NCBI RefSeq assembly: GCF_016651105.1
Contig: NZ_JAEKEL010000002.1
Span: 640,501 to 704,500, forward strand
Length of the DNA: 64,000 nucleotides
DNA from: Pseudomonas sp. TH15
Lineage (GTDB): Bacteria; Pseudomonadota; Gammaproteobacteria; Pseudomonadales; Pseudomonadaceae
Direction: 5' to 3'
Position 1 is the first letter of the stretch. Every line of letters starts with the position of its first letter. Positions 1 to 8,933 of the stretch are shown here, one piece after another. The notes beneath the pieces are model-generated. The model worked only from the letters and a program-made list of their open reading frames with translations, was not told the origin of the DNA and made no database searches. The translations under genes were made by a program, and so were the position numbers.

Positions 1-154
1 TGTCGAGCACGATCAAGTCGTAATGCTCGGTGGCCGCCAGGTGCAGCCCCGACAAGCCGTCCTGCGCGCAATCCACGGTGTAGCCCTTGAGCCCCAGGTA
101 ATCAGCCAGATTGGCCAGGATATCGCGGTTGTCTTCAACCAATAGAATTCGCAT
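1..154 (-). CDS. colR: Response regulator ColR, N-terminal part (cut by window edge)
   Basis: The 51 visible residues begin MRILLVEDNRDILANLADYL and carry the acidic pocket of an OmpR-type receiver (ED near residues 7-8) and the strand ending in the phospho-acceptor Asp (LIVLD). The gene leaves the window on the left before the effector domain. ColR with its kinase ColS controls envelope functions and metal tolerance in Pseudomonas. The identification rests on the N-terminal sequence and on the neighbourhood, since groESL, fxsA and the HugZ-like gene lie close to colR in P. aeruginosa too. The start is the ATG preceded by GGAGGAATG on the minus strand. The next gene is divergent. Confidence 0.85.
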   Translation of the reverse strand, partial: MRILLVEDNRDILANLADYLGLKGYTVDCAQDGLSGLHLAATEHYDLIVLD

Positions 155-270
155 GGGGCATTCCTCCGTACACAGTAACAGCCGTCATGGCCCGCGCAGC
201 TTAAGGCCTGAAGTGACTCAGGGCTAGGCTGAAAACCGTTGAAATCGACGCTCTCAACCAAATTTGAGGG

Positions 271-286
271 TTAACAAGATTTTCAC
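271..286 (+). promoter_or_regulatory. Candidate ColR binding site
   Basis: TTAACAAGATTTTCAC fits the ColR consensus described for P. putida (YYNASNNYTTTTTCAC, from memory) at 14 of 16 positions. It lies about 70 bp before the LTA-synthase-like gene, in the divergent interval with colR, where a ColR target or autoregulatory site would be expected. Confidence 0.45.
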
Positions 287-356
287 TATCGGTTCACAAC
301 CTGACTACAGTCACCACGCAACACTCTCGCGCCATTAGATATAAGGAATAAAAACA

Positions 357-2306
357 ATGGATTTTTTCAAGACGGCGCCAATGCGCTTTCTGTTGCTCGT
401 CACCGGCGCATGGCTGGTTATTTTCTTTCTGACCCGCACGGTTCTGTTGCTCACTCATCTGGATGAGGCCGGTAGCGGTTTTCTCTCGGTTTTCGGTATC
501 GGGTTTCTTTACGACCTCGGCTTCATTGCCTATGCGGCCTTACCAATGGGCCTCTACCTGCTGCTCTGCCCGCCCGCCTTGTGGCGCCGCCGTGGCCATC
601 GCTGGTTTCTGCAAGGGCTGCTGACTGTCAGTCTGTTTGCCATGCTGTTCACCTCCGTCGCCGAATGGTTGTTCTGGGACGAGTTTGGTGTGCGCTTCAA
701 TTTCATCGCCGTCGATTACCTGGTGTATTCCGACGAAGTCTTGAACAACCTGCTGGAGTCGTACCCGATTGGTACGCTGCTGAGCATGCTCGCCGTGCTG
801 GCCCTGGTCCTGAGCTTCGTGTTGCGCAAGGCTTTCAATGCCGCACTGGACGCGCCGCTGCCGCCGCTGCGCCGGCGCCTGTTCAATGCCTTGGCCCTGT
901 TGATCGTGGCAGGCCTGAGTATGCAACTGCTCAGCCAGGACGCCCCGCGTGCCCAGGGTGGCAATGCCTATCAGAACGAACTGGCGAGCAATGGCCCGTA
1001 TCAGTTCTTCGCCGCGTTCCGGAACAACGAACTGGATTACCCGCAGTTCTATAAAAGCCTGCCACCCGACGTCGTGGCCAAGCAGATTCGCGCCGAACTG
1101 AGCGAGCCGAACGCACAGTTCGTCGGCCAGGACCCGCAAGACATCCGCCGCAACATCGACAACCCGGGCACCCCGCGCAAGCCCAACATCGTGTTGGTGA
1201 CCATCGAGAGCTTCAGCGCCAAGTACATGGGCAGCAATGGCGACGAGCGCAACCTGACACCAAACCTGGATGCCTTGCGTAAACAGAGCCTGTACTTCAA
1301 CAACTTCTACGCCACCGGCACCCGTACCGACCGCGGCCTGGAAGCCATCACCCTGGCTATCCCGCCGACGCCGGGCCGCTCGATCGTCAAACGCGTGGGC
1401 CGTGAAAGCGGTTTCGCCAGCCTTGGCCAACAGCTCAATGCAGTGGGTTACGACAGCGTGTTCGTCTATGGCGGGCGCGGCTACTTTGACAATATGAACG
1501 CGTTCTTCAGCGGCAATGGTTATCGAGTTGTCGATCAAAGCAGCGTCGATGAATCAGAGATTCACTTCAAGAACGCCTGGGGCATGGCTGACGAAGACCT
1601 GTACAACCAGACCCTGAAACTGGCCGACGCCGACTATGCCAAACAGCAGCCGTTTCTGCTGCAACTGATGACCACCTCCAACCATCGTCCTTACACCTAT
1701 CCGGAAAACCGGATCGACATCAAGTCCGGCAACGGTCGCGACGGTGCGGTGAAATACACCGACTACGCCATCGGCCAGTTCCTTGAGCAGGCGCGTAAAA
1801 AGCCGTGGTTCGACAATACGATTTTCGTGTTCGTCGCCGACCACACCGCAGGCAGCGCCGGCAAGGAAGACTTGCCGATCAGCAACTATCAGATTCCGTT
1901 GTTCATCTACGCACCGAAGCTGATCGACGCCCGGGAAACCGCGCAGTTGGCCAGCCAGATCGATCTGGCGCCGACCCTGCTGGGCTTGCTGAACATGGAC
2001 TACCAATCGACGTTCTTCGGCCGCAACCTGTTGCAGGACAACCCGCTGCCACCGCGGGTAGTGGTCGGTAACTATCAGCACCTGGGGTTGTTCGACGGCA
2101 AGGATCTGGCGATCCTGAGTCCGCGCCAAGGGCTGCGCCGTCACGACGACGCGCTGACCGAGAGCCGCGAATCGAAGGCCGAAGCCAGCGACCCGTTGAT
2201 CACTCGCGCCATCACCTATTACCAAACCGCCAGTTATGGCTTCAAGCAACAGCTACTTGGCTGGAAAGCGCCCAAGGAGGGCGACCACCAAGTCAGCGAA
2301 CGTTAA
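357..2306 (+). CDS. LTA synthase family / alkaline phosphatase superfamily membrane transferase
   Basis: This 649-residue protein has an N-terminal membrane region of about five helices (residues 10-180) followed by a periplasmic sulfatase-fold domain. Metal-site motifs of the LtaS/MdoB (COG1368) family are visible: a Glu near residue 284 (LVTIESF), the nucleophile-Thr region GTRTDRG near 321-327, SNHRPYTYP, and FVADH toward the end. Family members move phosphoglycerol or phosphoethanolamine groups onto envelope glycans or lipids; the substrate here cannot be read from sequence. AAGGA sits 10 nt before the ATG. The gene is divergent from colR, has a ColR-like box upstream, ends in a strong hairpin, and is followed by a PAP2 phosphatase, which together suggest an envelope-remodelling locus. 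Confidence 0.8.
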   Translation: MDFFKTAPMRFLLLVTGAWLVIFFLTRTVLLLTHLDEAGSGFLSVFGIGFLYDLGFIAYAALPMGLYLLLCPPALWRRRGHRWFLQGLLTVSLFAMLFTSVAEWLFWDEFGVRFNFIAVDYLVYSDEVLNNLLESYPIGTLLSMLAVLALVLSFVLRKAFNAALDAPLPPLRRRLFNALALLIVAGLSMQLLSQDAPRAQGGNAYQNELASNGPYQFFAAFRNNELDYPQFYKSLPPDVVAKQIRAELSEPNAQFVGQDPQDIRRNIDNPGTPRKPNIVLVTIESFSAKYMGSNGDERNLTPNLDALRKQSLYFNNFYATGTRTDRGLEAITLAIPPTPGRSIVKRVGRESGFASLGQQLNAVGYDSVFVYGGRGYFDNMNAFFSGNGYRVVDQSSVDESEIHFKNAWGMADEDLYNQTLKLADADYAKQQPFLLQLMTTSNHRPYTYPENRIDIKSGNGRDGAVKYTDYAIGQFLEQARKKPWFDNTIFVFVADHTAGSAGKEDLPISNYQIPLFIYAPKLIDARETAQLASQIDLAPTLLGLLNMDYQSTFFGRNLLQDNPLPPRVVVGNYQHLGLFDGKDLAILSPRQGLRRHDDALTESRESKAEASDPLITRAITYYQTASYGFKQQLLGWKAPKEGDHQVSER

Positions 2307-2312
2307 TCGAAT

Positions 2313-2344
2313 AGCCCCGGGCTGATGCCCCGGGGCTTTTTCTC
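2313..2344 (+). terminator. Rho-independent terminator
   Basis: A 9-bp stem (AGCCCCGGG/CCCGGGGCT) with a short loop is followed by a run of T. It sits between the LTA-synthase-like gene and the PAP2 gene, so the PAP2 gene probably depends on read-through or its own promoter. Confidence 0.85.
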
Positions 2345-2360
2345 ATGTTCAGGATCCACC

Positions 2361-3104
2361 ATGTCATCAACCGCTGCTCGCCCCGTCTCCCGGCCACTCA
2401 ACTTCTGGGTGTGCCTTGGGGTTCCCGTCATTGCCGCAATCATTCTGGTGCTACTCGAACTGACATCGCTGGACATGAACCTGGCCAACCTCTTTTATGA
2501 CCCGGTGGCCGGTGACTTCATTGGCCGGCACAGTTACTTCCTCGAAAACATCCTGCACAACAAGGCCAAGGACGTGGTCATTGCGTTCTCGGTGTTTGCC
2601 GTGATCGCGTTTATCTGCTCGTTTTTTGTTGAAAAACTCAAACCGTTCAAACGGGAATTGGGCTGCCTGGTGTTGTCTCTCGCGCTGGCCACTTCCTTTG
2701 TCACGCCGGTCAAAGTGGTGACGTCGGTGCAATGCCCCTGGAGCCTGGAACAGTTCGGCGGTCATGAAACCTACAGCGAGCTGCTCAGCCCGCGCCCGCA
2801 CACCGATAAACCCGGCCGTTGCTGGCCAGGCGGTCACGCGGCCACCGGTTTCACGCTGTTTGCACTGTTCTTCGTGTTGCGCGACCGGCGTCCGCGCCTG
2901 GCCCGCATCGCGTTTGTCTTCGCTTTTGCCCTCGGCTCGGTGTTTTCCATCGGCCGGATGATGCAGGGCGCGCACTTCTTCTCCCACAACGTGTGGACGG
3001 CGGTGTTCTGTTGGCTGATTTGCCTGGGGTCGTATTACTACGTGTTGTATCGACCGGCCGTGAGGGCTGAGGGTATCGTCAGAGCGCACCCCGTCAGCGC
3101 CTGA
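2361..3104 (+). CDS. PAP2-family membrane phosphatase
   Basis: This 247-residue integral membrane protein has about five or six helices. The PAP2 core is recognisable: WPGGHAATGF corresponds to the PSGH block with its catalytic His, and SIGRMMQGAHFFSHN corresponds to the SR-x5-H block, with Asn where many family members have Asp. Such enzymes remove phosphate from lipids such as phosphatidate, undecaprenyl-PP or lipid A; the substrate is not determined. I chose the ATG at 2361 because AGGA precedes it and because the upstream in-frame ATG at 2325 lies inside the previous gene's terminator. It follows an envelope transferase, which fits a role in envelope lipid metabolism. Confidence 0.75.
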   Translation: MSSTAARPVSRPLNFWVCLGVPVIAAIILVLLELTSLDMNLANLFYDPVAGDFIGRHSYFLENILHNKAKDVVIAFSVFAVIAFICSFFVEKLKPFKRELGCLVLSLALATSFVTPVKVVTSVQCPWSLEQFGGHETYSELLSPRPHTDKPGRCWPGGHAATGFTLFALFFVLRDRRPRLARIAFVFAFALGSVFSIGRMMQGAHFFSHNVWTAVFCWLICLGSYYYVLYRPAVRAEGIVRAHPVSA

Positions 3105-3155
3105 TCTGACGCCACCGGTGGCAAGCCATGCGCCTCAGGACTCCCGCGAATTACG

Positions 3156-3181
3156 TAGGAGCAAGGCTTGCCCGCGAAGGC
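3156..3181 (+). repeat. Partial REP element
   Basis: GTAGGAGCAAGGCTTGCCCGCGAAGGC is a lone arm of the Pseudomonas REP family found complete elsewhere in this window. Otherwise the interval between the PAP2 gene and the groEL terminator shows nothing. Confidence 0.5.
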
Positions 3182-3220
3182 AACACCTCGGTCTACAGTC
3201 AACACTGAATTGAGGGCAAT

Positions 3221-3258
3221 AAAAAACCCCGCCTGCTTTCGCAGGCGGGGTTTTTTTA
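3221..3258 (-). terminator. Bidirectional terminator after groEL
   Basis: A perfect 10-bp stem (CCCCGCCTGC/GCAGGCGGGG) with loop TTTC has A's on the left and T's on the right, so it can stop transcripts from both groEL and the PAP2 gene. Confidence 0.9.
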
Positions 3259-3274
3259 TAGGGGTAAGGCTGGC

Positions 3275-4918
3275 TTACATCATGCCGCCCATGCCACCCA
3301 TACCGCCCATGTCTGGCATACCGCCGCCAGCCGAGCCTTCATCTTTGATCTCAGCGATCATGGCTTCGGTGGTGATCATCAGGCTGGCGATGGAAGCCGC
3401 TGCCTGAAGAGCCGAACGAGTCACTTTAGCCGGGTCAAGGATGCCCATTTCGATCATGTCGCCGTATTCGCCGGTAGCAGCGTTGTAACCGTAGTTACCC
3501 GAACCCTGCTTGACCTTGTCGACTACTACGCTTGGCTCGTCGCCGGAGTTGGCAACGATCTGACGCAGTGGCGCTTCAACAGCGCGACGCAGCAACTGGA
3601 TACCAACGTCTTGATCGGCGTTGTCGCCTTTCAGTTCGGAGATAGCCTGCAGAGCGCGAACCAGTGCCACGCCACCGCCAGGTACCACGCCTTCTTCAAC
3701 GGCTGCACGAGTAGCGTGCAGGGCGTCTTCAACGCGGGCTTTCTTCTCTTTCATTTCAACTTCGGAACCAGCGCCAACCTTGATCACTGCAACGCCGCCG
3801 GACAGCTTGGCCAGACGCTCTTGCAGTTTTTCACGGTCGTAGTCGGACGAAGTGTCAGCCACTTGCTGACGGATTTGCAGAACGCGAGCCTGGATATCAG
3901 CTTCAACGCCGGCGCCGTCGATCACGGTGGTGTTTTCTTTGGACAGGATCACGCGCTTGGCATTACCCAGGTGTTCCAGGGTAGTGCTTTCCAGGCTCAG
4001 ACCGATCTCTTCGGAGATAACGGTACCGCCGGTCAGGACAGCGATGTCCTGCAGCATGGCCTTGCGACGGTCGCCGAAGCCTGGAGCCTTGACGGCTGCG
4101 ACTTTAACGATGCCACGCATGTTGTTCACAACCAGAGTCGCCAAGGCTTCGCCTTCAACGTCTTCAGCCACGATCAGCAGTGGACGGCCGGCTTTTGCAA
4201 CGGCTTCCAGTACTGGCAACATTTCGCGGATGTTGGAGATTTTTTTGTCGACCAGCAGGATCAGCGGACCGTCGAGCTCGGCGGTCATGGTCTCTGGCTT
4301 GTTGACGAAGTACGGGGACAGGTAGCCACGGTCGAACTGCATGCCTTCAACAACTGACAGTTCGTTTTCCAGGCCCGAGCCTTCTTCAACGGTGATCACG
4401 CCTTCTTTACCGACTTTTTCCATGGCTTCGGCAATGATGTCGCCGATGGAGTTGTCGGAGTTGGCCGAGATGGTGCCGACCTGAGCGATTGCCTTGGTGT
4501 CAGCGCAAGGCTTGGACAGGGCTTTCAGCTCTTTGACAATAGCGATGGTCGCTTTGTCGATGCCGCGTTTCAGGTCCATCGGGTTCATGCCGGCAGCGAC
4601 GGCTTTCAGGCCTTCGTTGACGATCGATTGAGCCAGAACGGTAGCGGTGGTGGTGCCGTCGCCTGCGTCATCGTTGGCACGGGAAGCAACGTCTTTAACC
4701 AGCTGCGCGCCCATGTTTTCGAAACGGTCTTTCAGTTCGATTTCTTTGGCTACGGAAACGCCGTCCTTGGTGATGGTCGGAGCGCCGAAGCTCTTCTCGA
4801 TGATCACGTTACGGCCTTTAGGGCCCAGGGTCGCTTTTACTGCGTCAGCCAGGACGTTTACACCGGCGAGCATTTTCTTGCGGGCGGAGTCGCCGAATTT
4901 AACTTCTTTAGCAGCCAT
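3275..4918 (-). CDS. groEL: Chaperonin GroEL (Hsp60)
   Basis: This 547-residue protein is full length for GroEL and ends in the typical Gly/Met-rich tail (PDMGGMGGMGGMM). The ATP-site segment DAGDGTTTATVLA lies near residue 85 and the apical and intermediate domains are uninterrupted. GroEL forms two seven-subunit rings that fold cytoplasmic proteins in an ATP cycle capped by GroES. It is transcribed after groES with a 49-nt gap and ends in a strong terminator. The long open frames on the opposite strand across the gene are shadows of its biased codon use. Confidence 0.99.
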   Translation of the reverse strand: MAAKEVKFGDSARKKMLAGVNVLADAVKATLGPKGRNVIIEKSFGAPTITKDGVSVAKEIELKDRFENMGAQLVKDVASRANDDAGDGTTTATVLAQSIVNEGLKAVAAGMNPMDLKRGIDKATIAIVKELKALSKPCADTKAIAQVGTISANSDNSIGDIIAEAMEKVGKEGVITVEEGSGLENELSVVEGMQFDRGYLSPYFVNKPETMTAELDGPLILLVDKKISNIREMLPVLEAVAKAGRPLLIVAEDVEGEALATLVVNNMRGIVKVAAVKAPGFGDRRKAMLQDIAVLTGGTVISEEIGLSLESTTLEHLGNAKRVILSKENTTVIDGAGVEADIQARVLQIRQQVADTSSDYDREKLQERLAKLSGGVAVIKVGAGSEVEMKEKKARVEDALHATRAAVEEGVVPGGGVALVRALQAISELKGDNADQDVGIQLLRRAVEAPLRQIVANSGDEPSVVVDKVKQGSGNYGYNAATGEYGDMIEMGILDPAKVTRSALQAAASIASLMITTEAMIAEIKDEGSAGGGMPDMGGMGGMGGMM

Positions 4919-4967
4919 GATCGATATTCCTTAAATACTTTGTAGTAGCGGGAAAATGAACGGGAAA

Positions 4968-5261
4968 TCAGCCTTCGATAACAGCGAGAATCTCGTTCTC
5001 AGCCATTACCAGCAGGTCTTCGCCGTCAACTTTCACAGTGTTGCTGCCGGAGTACGGGCCGAACACAACCTTGTCACCCACTTTTACGGCCAGTGCACGC
5101 ACTTCACCGTTTTCCAGCACACGGCCGGTACCGACAGCGAGGATCTCGCCGCTGTTGGCTTTTTCAGCAGCCGAACCTGGCAGGACGATACCGCCAGCGG
5201 TTTTCTTTTCTTCTTCGCTGCGACGGATAACGACGCGGTCATGCAGAGGACGAAGCTTCAT
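4968..5261 (-). CDS. groES: Co-chaperonin GroES (Hsp10)
   Basis: This 97-residue protein begins MKLRPLHDRVVIRRSEEEKK and carries the mobile loop (GGIVLPGSAAEKANSGE, about residues 23-40) that docks on GroEL. It forms the seven-subunit lid of the folding chamber. It is the first gene of the groESL operon, with GGAGA about 8 nt before the ATG. The upstream interval holds a possible heat-shock promoter. Confidence 0.99.
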   Translation of the reverse strand: MKLRPLHDRVVIRRSEEEKKTAGGIVLPGSAAEKANSGEILAVGTGRVLENGEVRALAVKVGDKVVFGPYSGSNTVKVDGEDLLVMAENEILAVIEG

Positions 5262-5401
5262 TGTCGATCTCTCCTAATTGTGGTTTTCATCGGCCGGTGT
5301 ATTCCCGGCGGGTTTAACAAATCCGGCGGTGCCGGGTGCGGTTCGTCGAGCGAACCGCGGAAGTCTGTCTGGCTTGATCGCCAGAAACCTTGCGGTGACC
5401 G

Positions 5402-5431
5402 TTACATAAGGGCGCATAAGCTTATTACAAG
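5402..5431 (-). promoter_or_regulatory. Possible sigma-32 heat-shock promoter of groESL
   Basis: On the minus strand CTTGTAA (one mismatch to CTTGAAA) is followed after 12 bp by CCCTTATGTAA, a loose match to CCCCATnT. It lies about 140 bp upstream of groES. This is the best candidate I see, but the -10 match is weak. Confidence 0.3.
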
Positions 5432-5472
5432 GGCGAGCCAGCAAATTTTTTCACGTTGTTGCCCGCAAATGA

Positions 5473-5496
5473 ACACGGCACCCGAAGGTGCCGTGT
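5473..5496 (-). terminator. Hairpin terminator after fxsA
   Basis: A perfect 10-bp stem ACACGGCACC/GGTGCCGTGT with loop CGAA lies just past the fxsA stop. The T-run on the minus strand is weak (TTCATTT). Confidence 0.6.
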
Positions 5497-5508
5497 GGCT
5501 GAAACGCT

Positions 5509-5985
5509 TTACTTGGGATCGCGGTGTTCGAACTCGCCTTCGATCACGTTGGGCTCACGGCCCAGCGGTTGACGCGGAGCAGGACCGCCCCGCGGTTGCA
5601 GGTCATCGGCGAATGCACGCTGACGGATCGCCTGTTCTTCGGCGCGCTGACGCATCTTGTTCGCCACCAAACGGCGAGACAGCGGCAGCAACATGATCAG
5701 GCCCAGTACGTCAGTGACGAAACCCGGCAGGATCAACAAGCCGCCAGCCAGGGCCAGCATCAAGCCTTCAAGCATGGTCTGGGCCGGCAGTTCGCCGCGG
5801 TTCAGGCTTTCACGGGCACGCAGTGCAGTAGCCAGACCGGCGATACGCAGCACGAACACGCCGAGCATCGAGCCGAGAATGACCAGCAGCAGAGCCGGGA
5901 AAAACCCGATCGCACCGCTGACCTTGACGAATACGAACAGCTCCAACACCGGAAACAGTACAAAGAGCAATAAAAAAGGGCGCAT
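5509..5985 (-). CDS. fxsA: FxsA family membrane protein
   Basis: This small inner-membrane protein (158 residues) has hydrophobic segments near residues 1-20, 25-45 and 75-100 and a hydrophilic Arg/Pro-rich C-terminus. The N-terminal MRPFLLLFVLFPVLELFVFV pattern is typical of FxsA, known in E. coli as a suppressor of F-plasmid exclusion of phage T7; its cellular role is otherwise unclear. I place the start at the ATG at 5985, which has GAGGAACC upstream, rather than the TTG five codons earlier. Position next to groESL matches other pseudomonads. Confidence 0.85.
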   Translation of the reverse strand: MRPFLLLFVLFPVLELFVFVKVSGAIGFFPALLLVILGSMLGVFVLRIAGLATALRARESLNRGELPAQTMLEGLMLALAGGLLILPGFVTDVLGLIMLLPLSRRLVANKMRQRAEEQAIRQRAFADDLQPRGGPAPRQPLGREPNVIEGEFEHRDPK

Positions 5986-6051
5986 CAAATGGTTCCTCAA
6001 CGCAAGAATGCCTTGCCTGTGTTCCCTAGATGACGTCGCCGATTCGTGAAT

Positions 6052-6783
6052 TCAAGCGTCGGCCACTTCATTTTTTGGCCAATGCTCGGCGTGAGCCAGG
6101 AAAACCAAGGCTTCGCGCACTTGTGTCGGCGTATTACAAGGCGCTTGAAACGGTAGCCAGTAGAGCCCCTGACCGATGCGCAGGTGCATGCCTTCGGTGT
6201 CGATGCCGGCCAGTTGCGCCGGGGTTGTCGTCGGCAAACCGGCGAGTTCGACATAGTGTGCGATGGCTTTGGTGTGGTCGGCATTCATGTGCTCGACCAT
6301 GCTCACTTCAGCCTTGCCGGCGAACGGGTTGGCCAAGGTCAACTGATCGACCCAATGAATCGCGCCGAAACCGCCGATGTAGCGGTGACGCACCGGTTTA
6401 AGCACCCAGAAATCGAAATCGTGGGCCTTGTGGTAACTCTGCGAATCCGGGAAATAGCGGTAGTACCGCTCGGCTGCCGCTTCGATGGCCGCCTCGTCCT
6501 CGAGTTTTTCTGCTTCGGCAAGGTACGTCAGGCGACCAACGGCTTGAGCATCTTCAGCCCCACGCTCGCCGACGAACAGTGAGCATTTCGGATCTTTTTG
6601 CAAATTATGAGTGTGTTGGGCAATGCGGCTGATCAGGATCAGCGGCCGGCCCTGCTCGTCCAGGCAGTACGGGACCACCGAGCCAAACGGGAAACCGGGC
6701 ATGGCCTTGGAGTGTGTCGAAAGCACTCCGCGGTATTCCTTGAGAAGCAATTCTCGGGCATTCTTCGCCGCTTCAACGCTCAA
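6052..6783 (-). CDS. HugZ-like heme/FMN-binding split-barrel protein (pyridoxamine 5'-phosphate oxidase-related)
   Basis: This 243-residue protein has an N-terminal PNPOx-like split barrel (for example SVVPYCLDEQGRPLILIS and CSLFVGERG) and a C-terminal DUF2470-type domain (MVEHMNADHTKAIAHYVELAG), the architecture of HugZ proteins that bind heme and in some bacteria degrade it. Whether this member is a heme oxygenase cannot be told from sequence. The start is a TTG chosen because AAGGAG lies 7 nt upstream. It sits between fxsA and a divergent SDR gene. Confidence 0.75.
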   Translation of the reverse strand: MSVEAAKNARELLLKEYRGVLSTHSKAMPGFPFGSVVPYCLDEQGRPLILISRIAQHTHNLQKDPKCSLFVGERGAEDAQAVGRLTYLAEAEKLEDEAAIEAAAERYYRYFPDSQSYHKAHDFDFWVLKPVRHRYIGGFGAIHWVDQLTLANPFAGKAEVSMVEHMNADHTKAIAHYVELAGLPTTTPAQLAGIDTEGMHLRIGQGLYWLPFQAPCNTPTQVREALVFLAHAEHWPKNEVADA

Positions 6784-6948
6784 TTTATGACTCCTTATAT
6801 AGAATCCGTCGAAAAAACGGACAGGCGCCTGGGGATAAGTTCCAGTACGCCATCGGGGCAGTTCTCATGTGCAACCAGGCCACATCAGGTGCAGATCGAG
6901 AGGCCCTCTAGAAGGAACCACTCTCTGACCTGCAATTGGGGCATGCGA

Positions 6949-7707
6949 ATGCAACTCACTGACAAAGTAATCATTATCACTGGCGGTTGCCAGGGTTTAG
7001 GCCGTTCGATGGCCGAGTATTTAGCCGGCAAGGGCGCGAAGCTGGCGCTGGTCGATCTGAACCAGGAAAAGCTCGACGACACCGTTGCCGCTTGTAAAGC
7101 CAAGGGCGTCGAGGCCCGCGCCTACCTGTGCAACGTCGCCAATGAAGAGCAAGTGACGCACATGGTCGCTCAGGTGGCCGAAGACTTCGGTGCGATCCAT
7201 GGCCTGATCAACAACGCCGGGATCTTGCGCGATGGCCTGTTGCTGAAGGTCAAGGACGGCGAAATGACCAAGATGAGCCTGGCCCAATGGCAGGCCGTGA
7301 TCGACGTCAACCTCACCGGCGTGTTCCTGTGCACCCGTGAAGTCGCGGCCAAAATGGTCGAGCTGAAAAACAGCGGCGCGATCATCAATATCTCGTCGAT
7401 TTCCCGTGCTGGCAACGTTGGCCAGACCAACTACTCCGCTGCCAAGGCTGGCGTGGCCGCAGCCACAGTGACCTGGGCCAAGGAACTGGCGCGTTACGGC
7501 ATTCGCGTGGCGGGCATTGCGCCGGGCTTCATTGAAACCGAGATGACGTTGGGTATGAAGCCAGAGGCGTTGGAGAAGATGACTGCCGGAATTCCGCTCA
7601 AGCGCATGGGCAAGCCTGAAGAAATCGCCCATTCGGCGGCGTACATTTTCGAAAACGACTACTACACCGGTCGGATTCTGGAGATGGATGGCGGGTTGCG
7701 GATCTAA
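6949..7707 (+). CDS. Short-chain dehydrogenase/reductase (FabG-like SDR)
   Basis: This 252-residue classical SDR has the cofactor motif TGGCQGLG (TGxxxGxG) near residues 11-18, NNAG near residue 90, the catalytic Ser in ISSIS, the YSAAK active-site motif, and IAPGFIETEM after it. Such enzymes reduce keto groups or oxidise alcohols with NAD(P)H; the substrate is unknown. The open frame extends far upstream, but homologous sequence starts at MQLTDKVIIITGG, so I use the ATG at 6949 with GGGG upstream; 6943 is an alternative. Confidence 0.85.
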   Translation: MQLTDKVIIITGGCQGLGRSMAEYLAGKGAKLALVDLNQEKLDDTVAACKAKGVEARAYLCNVANEEQVTHMVAQVAEDFGAIHGLINNAGILRDGLLLKVKDGEMTKMSLAQWQAVIDVNLTGVFLCTREVAAKMVELKNSGAIINISSISRAGNVGQTNYSAAKAGVAAATVTWAKELARYGIRVAGIAPGFIETEMTLGMKPEALEKMTAGIPLKRMGKPEEIAHSAAYIFENDYYTGRILEMDGGLRI

Positions 7708-7723
7708 GTCCAGACACAAAACA

Positions 7724-7818
7724 AATGTGGGAGCGAGCTTGCTCGCGATGAGGCCATAACATTCACCATTGATGATGACTGTTACACCGCTATCGCGAGC
7801 AAGCTCGCGCCCACATTG
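7724..7818. repeat. REPIN (inverted REP pair)
   Basis: Two inverted arms, AATGTGGGAGCGAGCTTGCT and its near-complement ending AAGCTCGCGCCCACATT, flank about 50 bp. The pair lies between the convergent SDR and mrp genes. Confidence 0.85.
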
Positions 7819-7838
7819 GATTGCGTTTCTTCAGCGAA

Positions 7839-8933
7839 TCAATCGTCGCTGACGGTGATGTTCGGCATCGCCGGTGTTGCCGCTTCCTGCAACACAATCC
7901 GCGCGCCGACATGGCGGGCCAGTTCCTGGTACACCATCGCAATCGGACTGTCCGGCTCGGCGATCACCGTTGGCTTGCCGCCGTCGGCCTGTTCGCGGAT
8001 GGTCATCGCCAGTGGCAACGAGGCCAGCACTTCGACGCCGTACTGGTTGGCCAGTTTCACACCGCCGCCCTCACCGAACAGATGCTCGGCATGCCCGCAG
8101 TTGGAGCAGATGTGCACGGCCATGTTCTCCACTACGCCCAGCACCGGAATGTTGACCTTGCGGAACATCTCCACGCCTTTGCGCGCGTCCAGCAGCGCCA
8201 GGTCTTGCGGGGTGGTGACAATCACAGCACCGGCCACCGGGACTTTTTGCGCCAGGGTCAGTTGGATGTCGCCGGTGCCTGGCGGCATGTCGATGACCAG
8301 ATAATCCAGATCGCCCCACGCGGTTTGTGTCACCAGTTGCAGCAAGGCGCCAGAAACCATCGGACCGCGCCAGACCATCGGCGTGTTGTCGTCGGTCAGG
8401 AACGCCATGGACATCACTTCAACGCCATGGGACTCGATCGGAATGAACCACTTCTGATCCTTGACCTTTGGTCGGGTGCCTTCGGGGATACCGAACATGA
8501 TGCCCTGGCTCGGGCCGTAGATGTCTGCGTCGAGAATCCCGACCTTGGCGCCTTCACGGGCCAGCGCCAAAGCCAGGTTGGCGGCGGTGGTGGATTTGCC
8601 CACTCCACCCTTGCCGGACGCCACCGCGACCACGTTCTTGACGTTGGCCAGGCCCGGGATCTGTGCCTGGGCCTTGTGCGCGGCGATCACGCTGGTGATC
8701 TCGACGCGAGCGGTCGTCACCCCGTCCAGCCCTTCAATTGCCATTTGCAGCAACTGCGCCCAGCCACTTTTGAACAGACCGGCGGCGTAACCGAGCTCGA
8801 GCTGGACGCTGACGCGATCGCCCTGGATGTCGATGTTGCGCACGCACCCGGCGCTGACCGGGTCCTGGTTCAGGTAAGGGTCGGTGTATTGGCGAAGGAC
8901 GGCTTCCACCGCTGCGCGATTGACGGCGCTCAT
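7839..8933 (-). CDS. mrp: Iron-sulfur cluster carrier Mrp/ApbC (P-loop ATPase)
   Basis: This 364-residue protein has an N-terminal MIP18-like domain (residues 1-90) and a deviant Walker A motif GKGGVGKSTTAANLALAL near residue 107. Near the C-terminus is the CSNCGH pair (CxxC) that binds a bridging 4Fe-4S cluster in the dimer. The family carries Fe-S clusters to apo-proteins in the cytoplasm. I place the start at the ATG at 8933 with GGAG upstream, 18 codons inside the longest frame. It is divergent from metG, with a REPIN in between. Confidence 0.92.
   Translation of the reverse strand: MSAVNRAAVEAVLRQYTDPYLNQDPVSAGCVRNIDIQGDRVSVQLELGYAAGLFKSGWAQLLQMAIEGLDGVTTARVEITSVIAAHKAQAQIPGLANVKNVVAVASGKGGVGKSTTAANLALALAREGAKVGILDADIYGPSQGIMFGIPEGTRPKVKDQKWFIPIESHGVEVMSMAFLTDDNTPMVWRGPMVSGALLQLVTQTAWGDLDYLVIDMPPGTGDIQLTLAQKVPVAGAVIVTTPQDLALLDARKGVEMFRKVNIPVLGVVENMAVHICSNCGHAEHLFGEGGGVKLANQYGVEVLASLPLAMTIREQADGGKPTVIAEPDSPIAMVYQELARHVGARIVLQEAATPAMPNITVSDD

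Noticed and set aside
2325..2360. Upstream ATG extension of the PAP2 gene
   Set aside because: It lies inside the preceding terminator; the ATG at 2361 has its own ribosome-binding site.
3611..4357. Long plus-strand frame opposite groEL
   Set aside because: It mirrors groEL codon bias, has no ribosome-binding site and matches no family I know.
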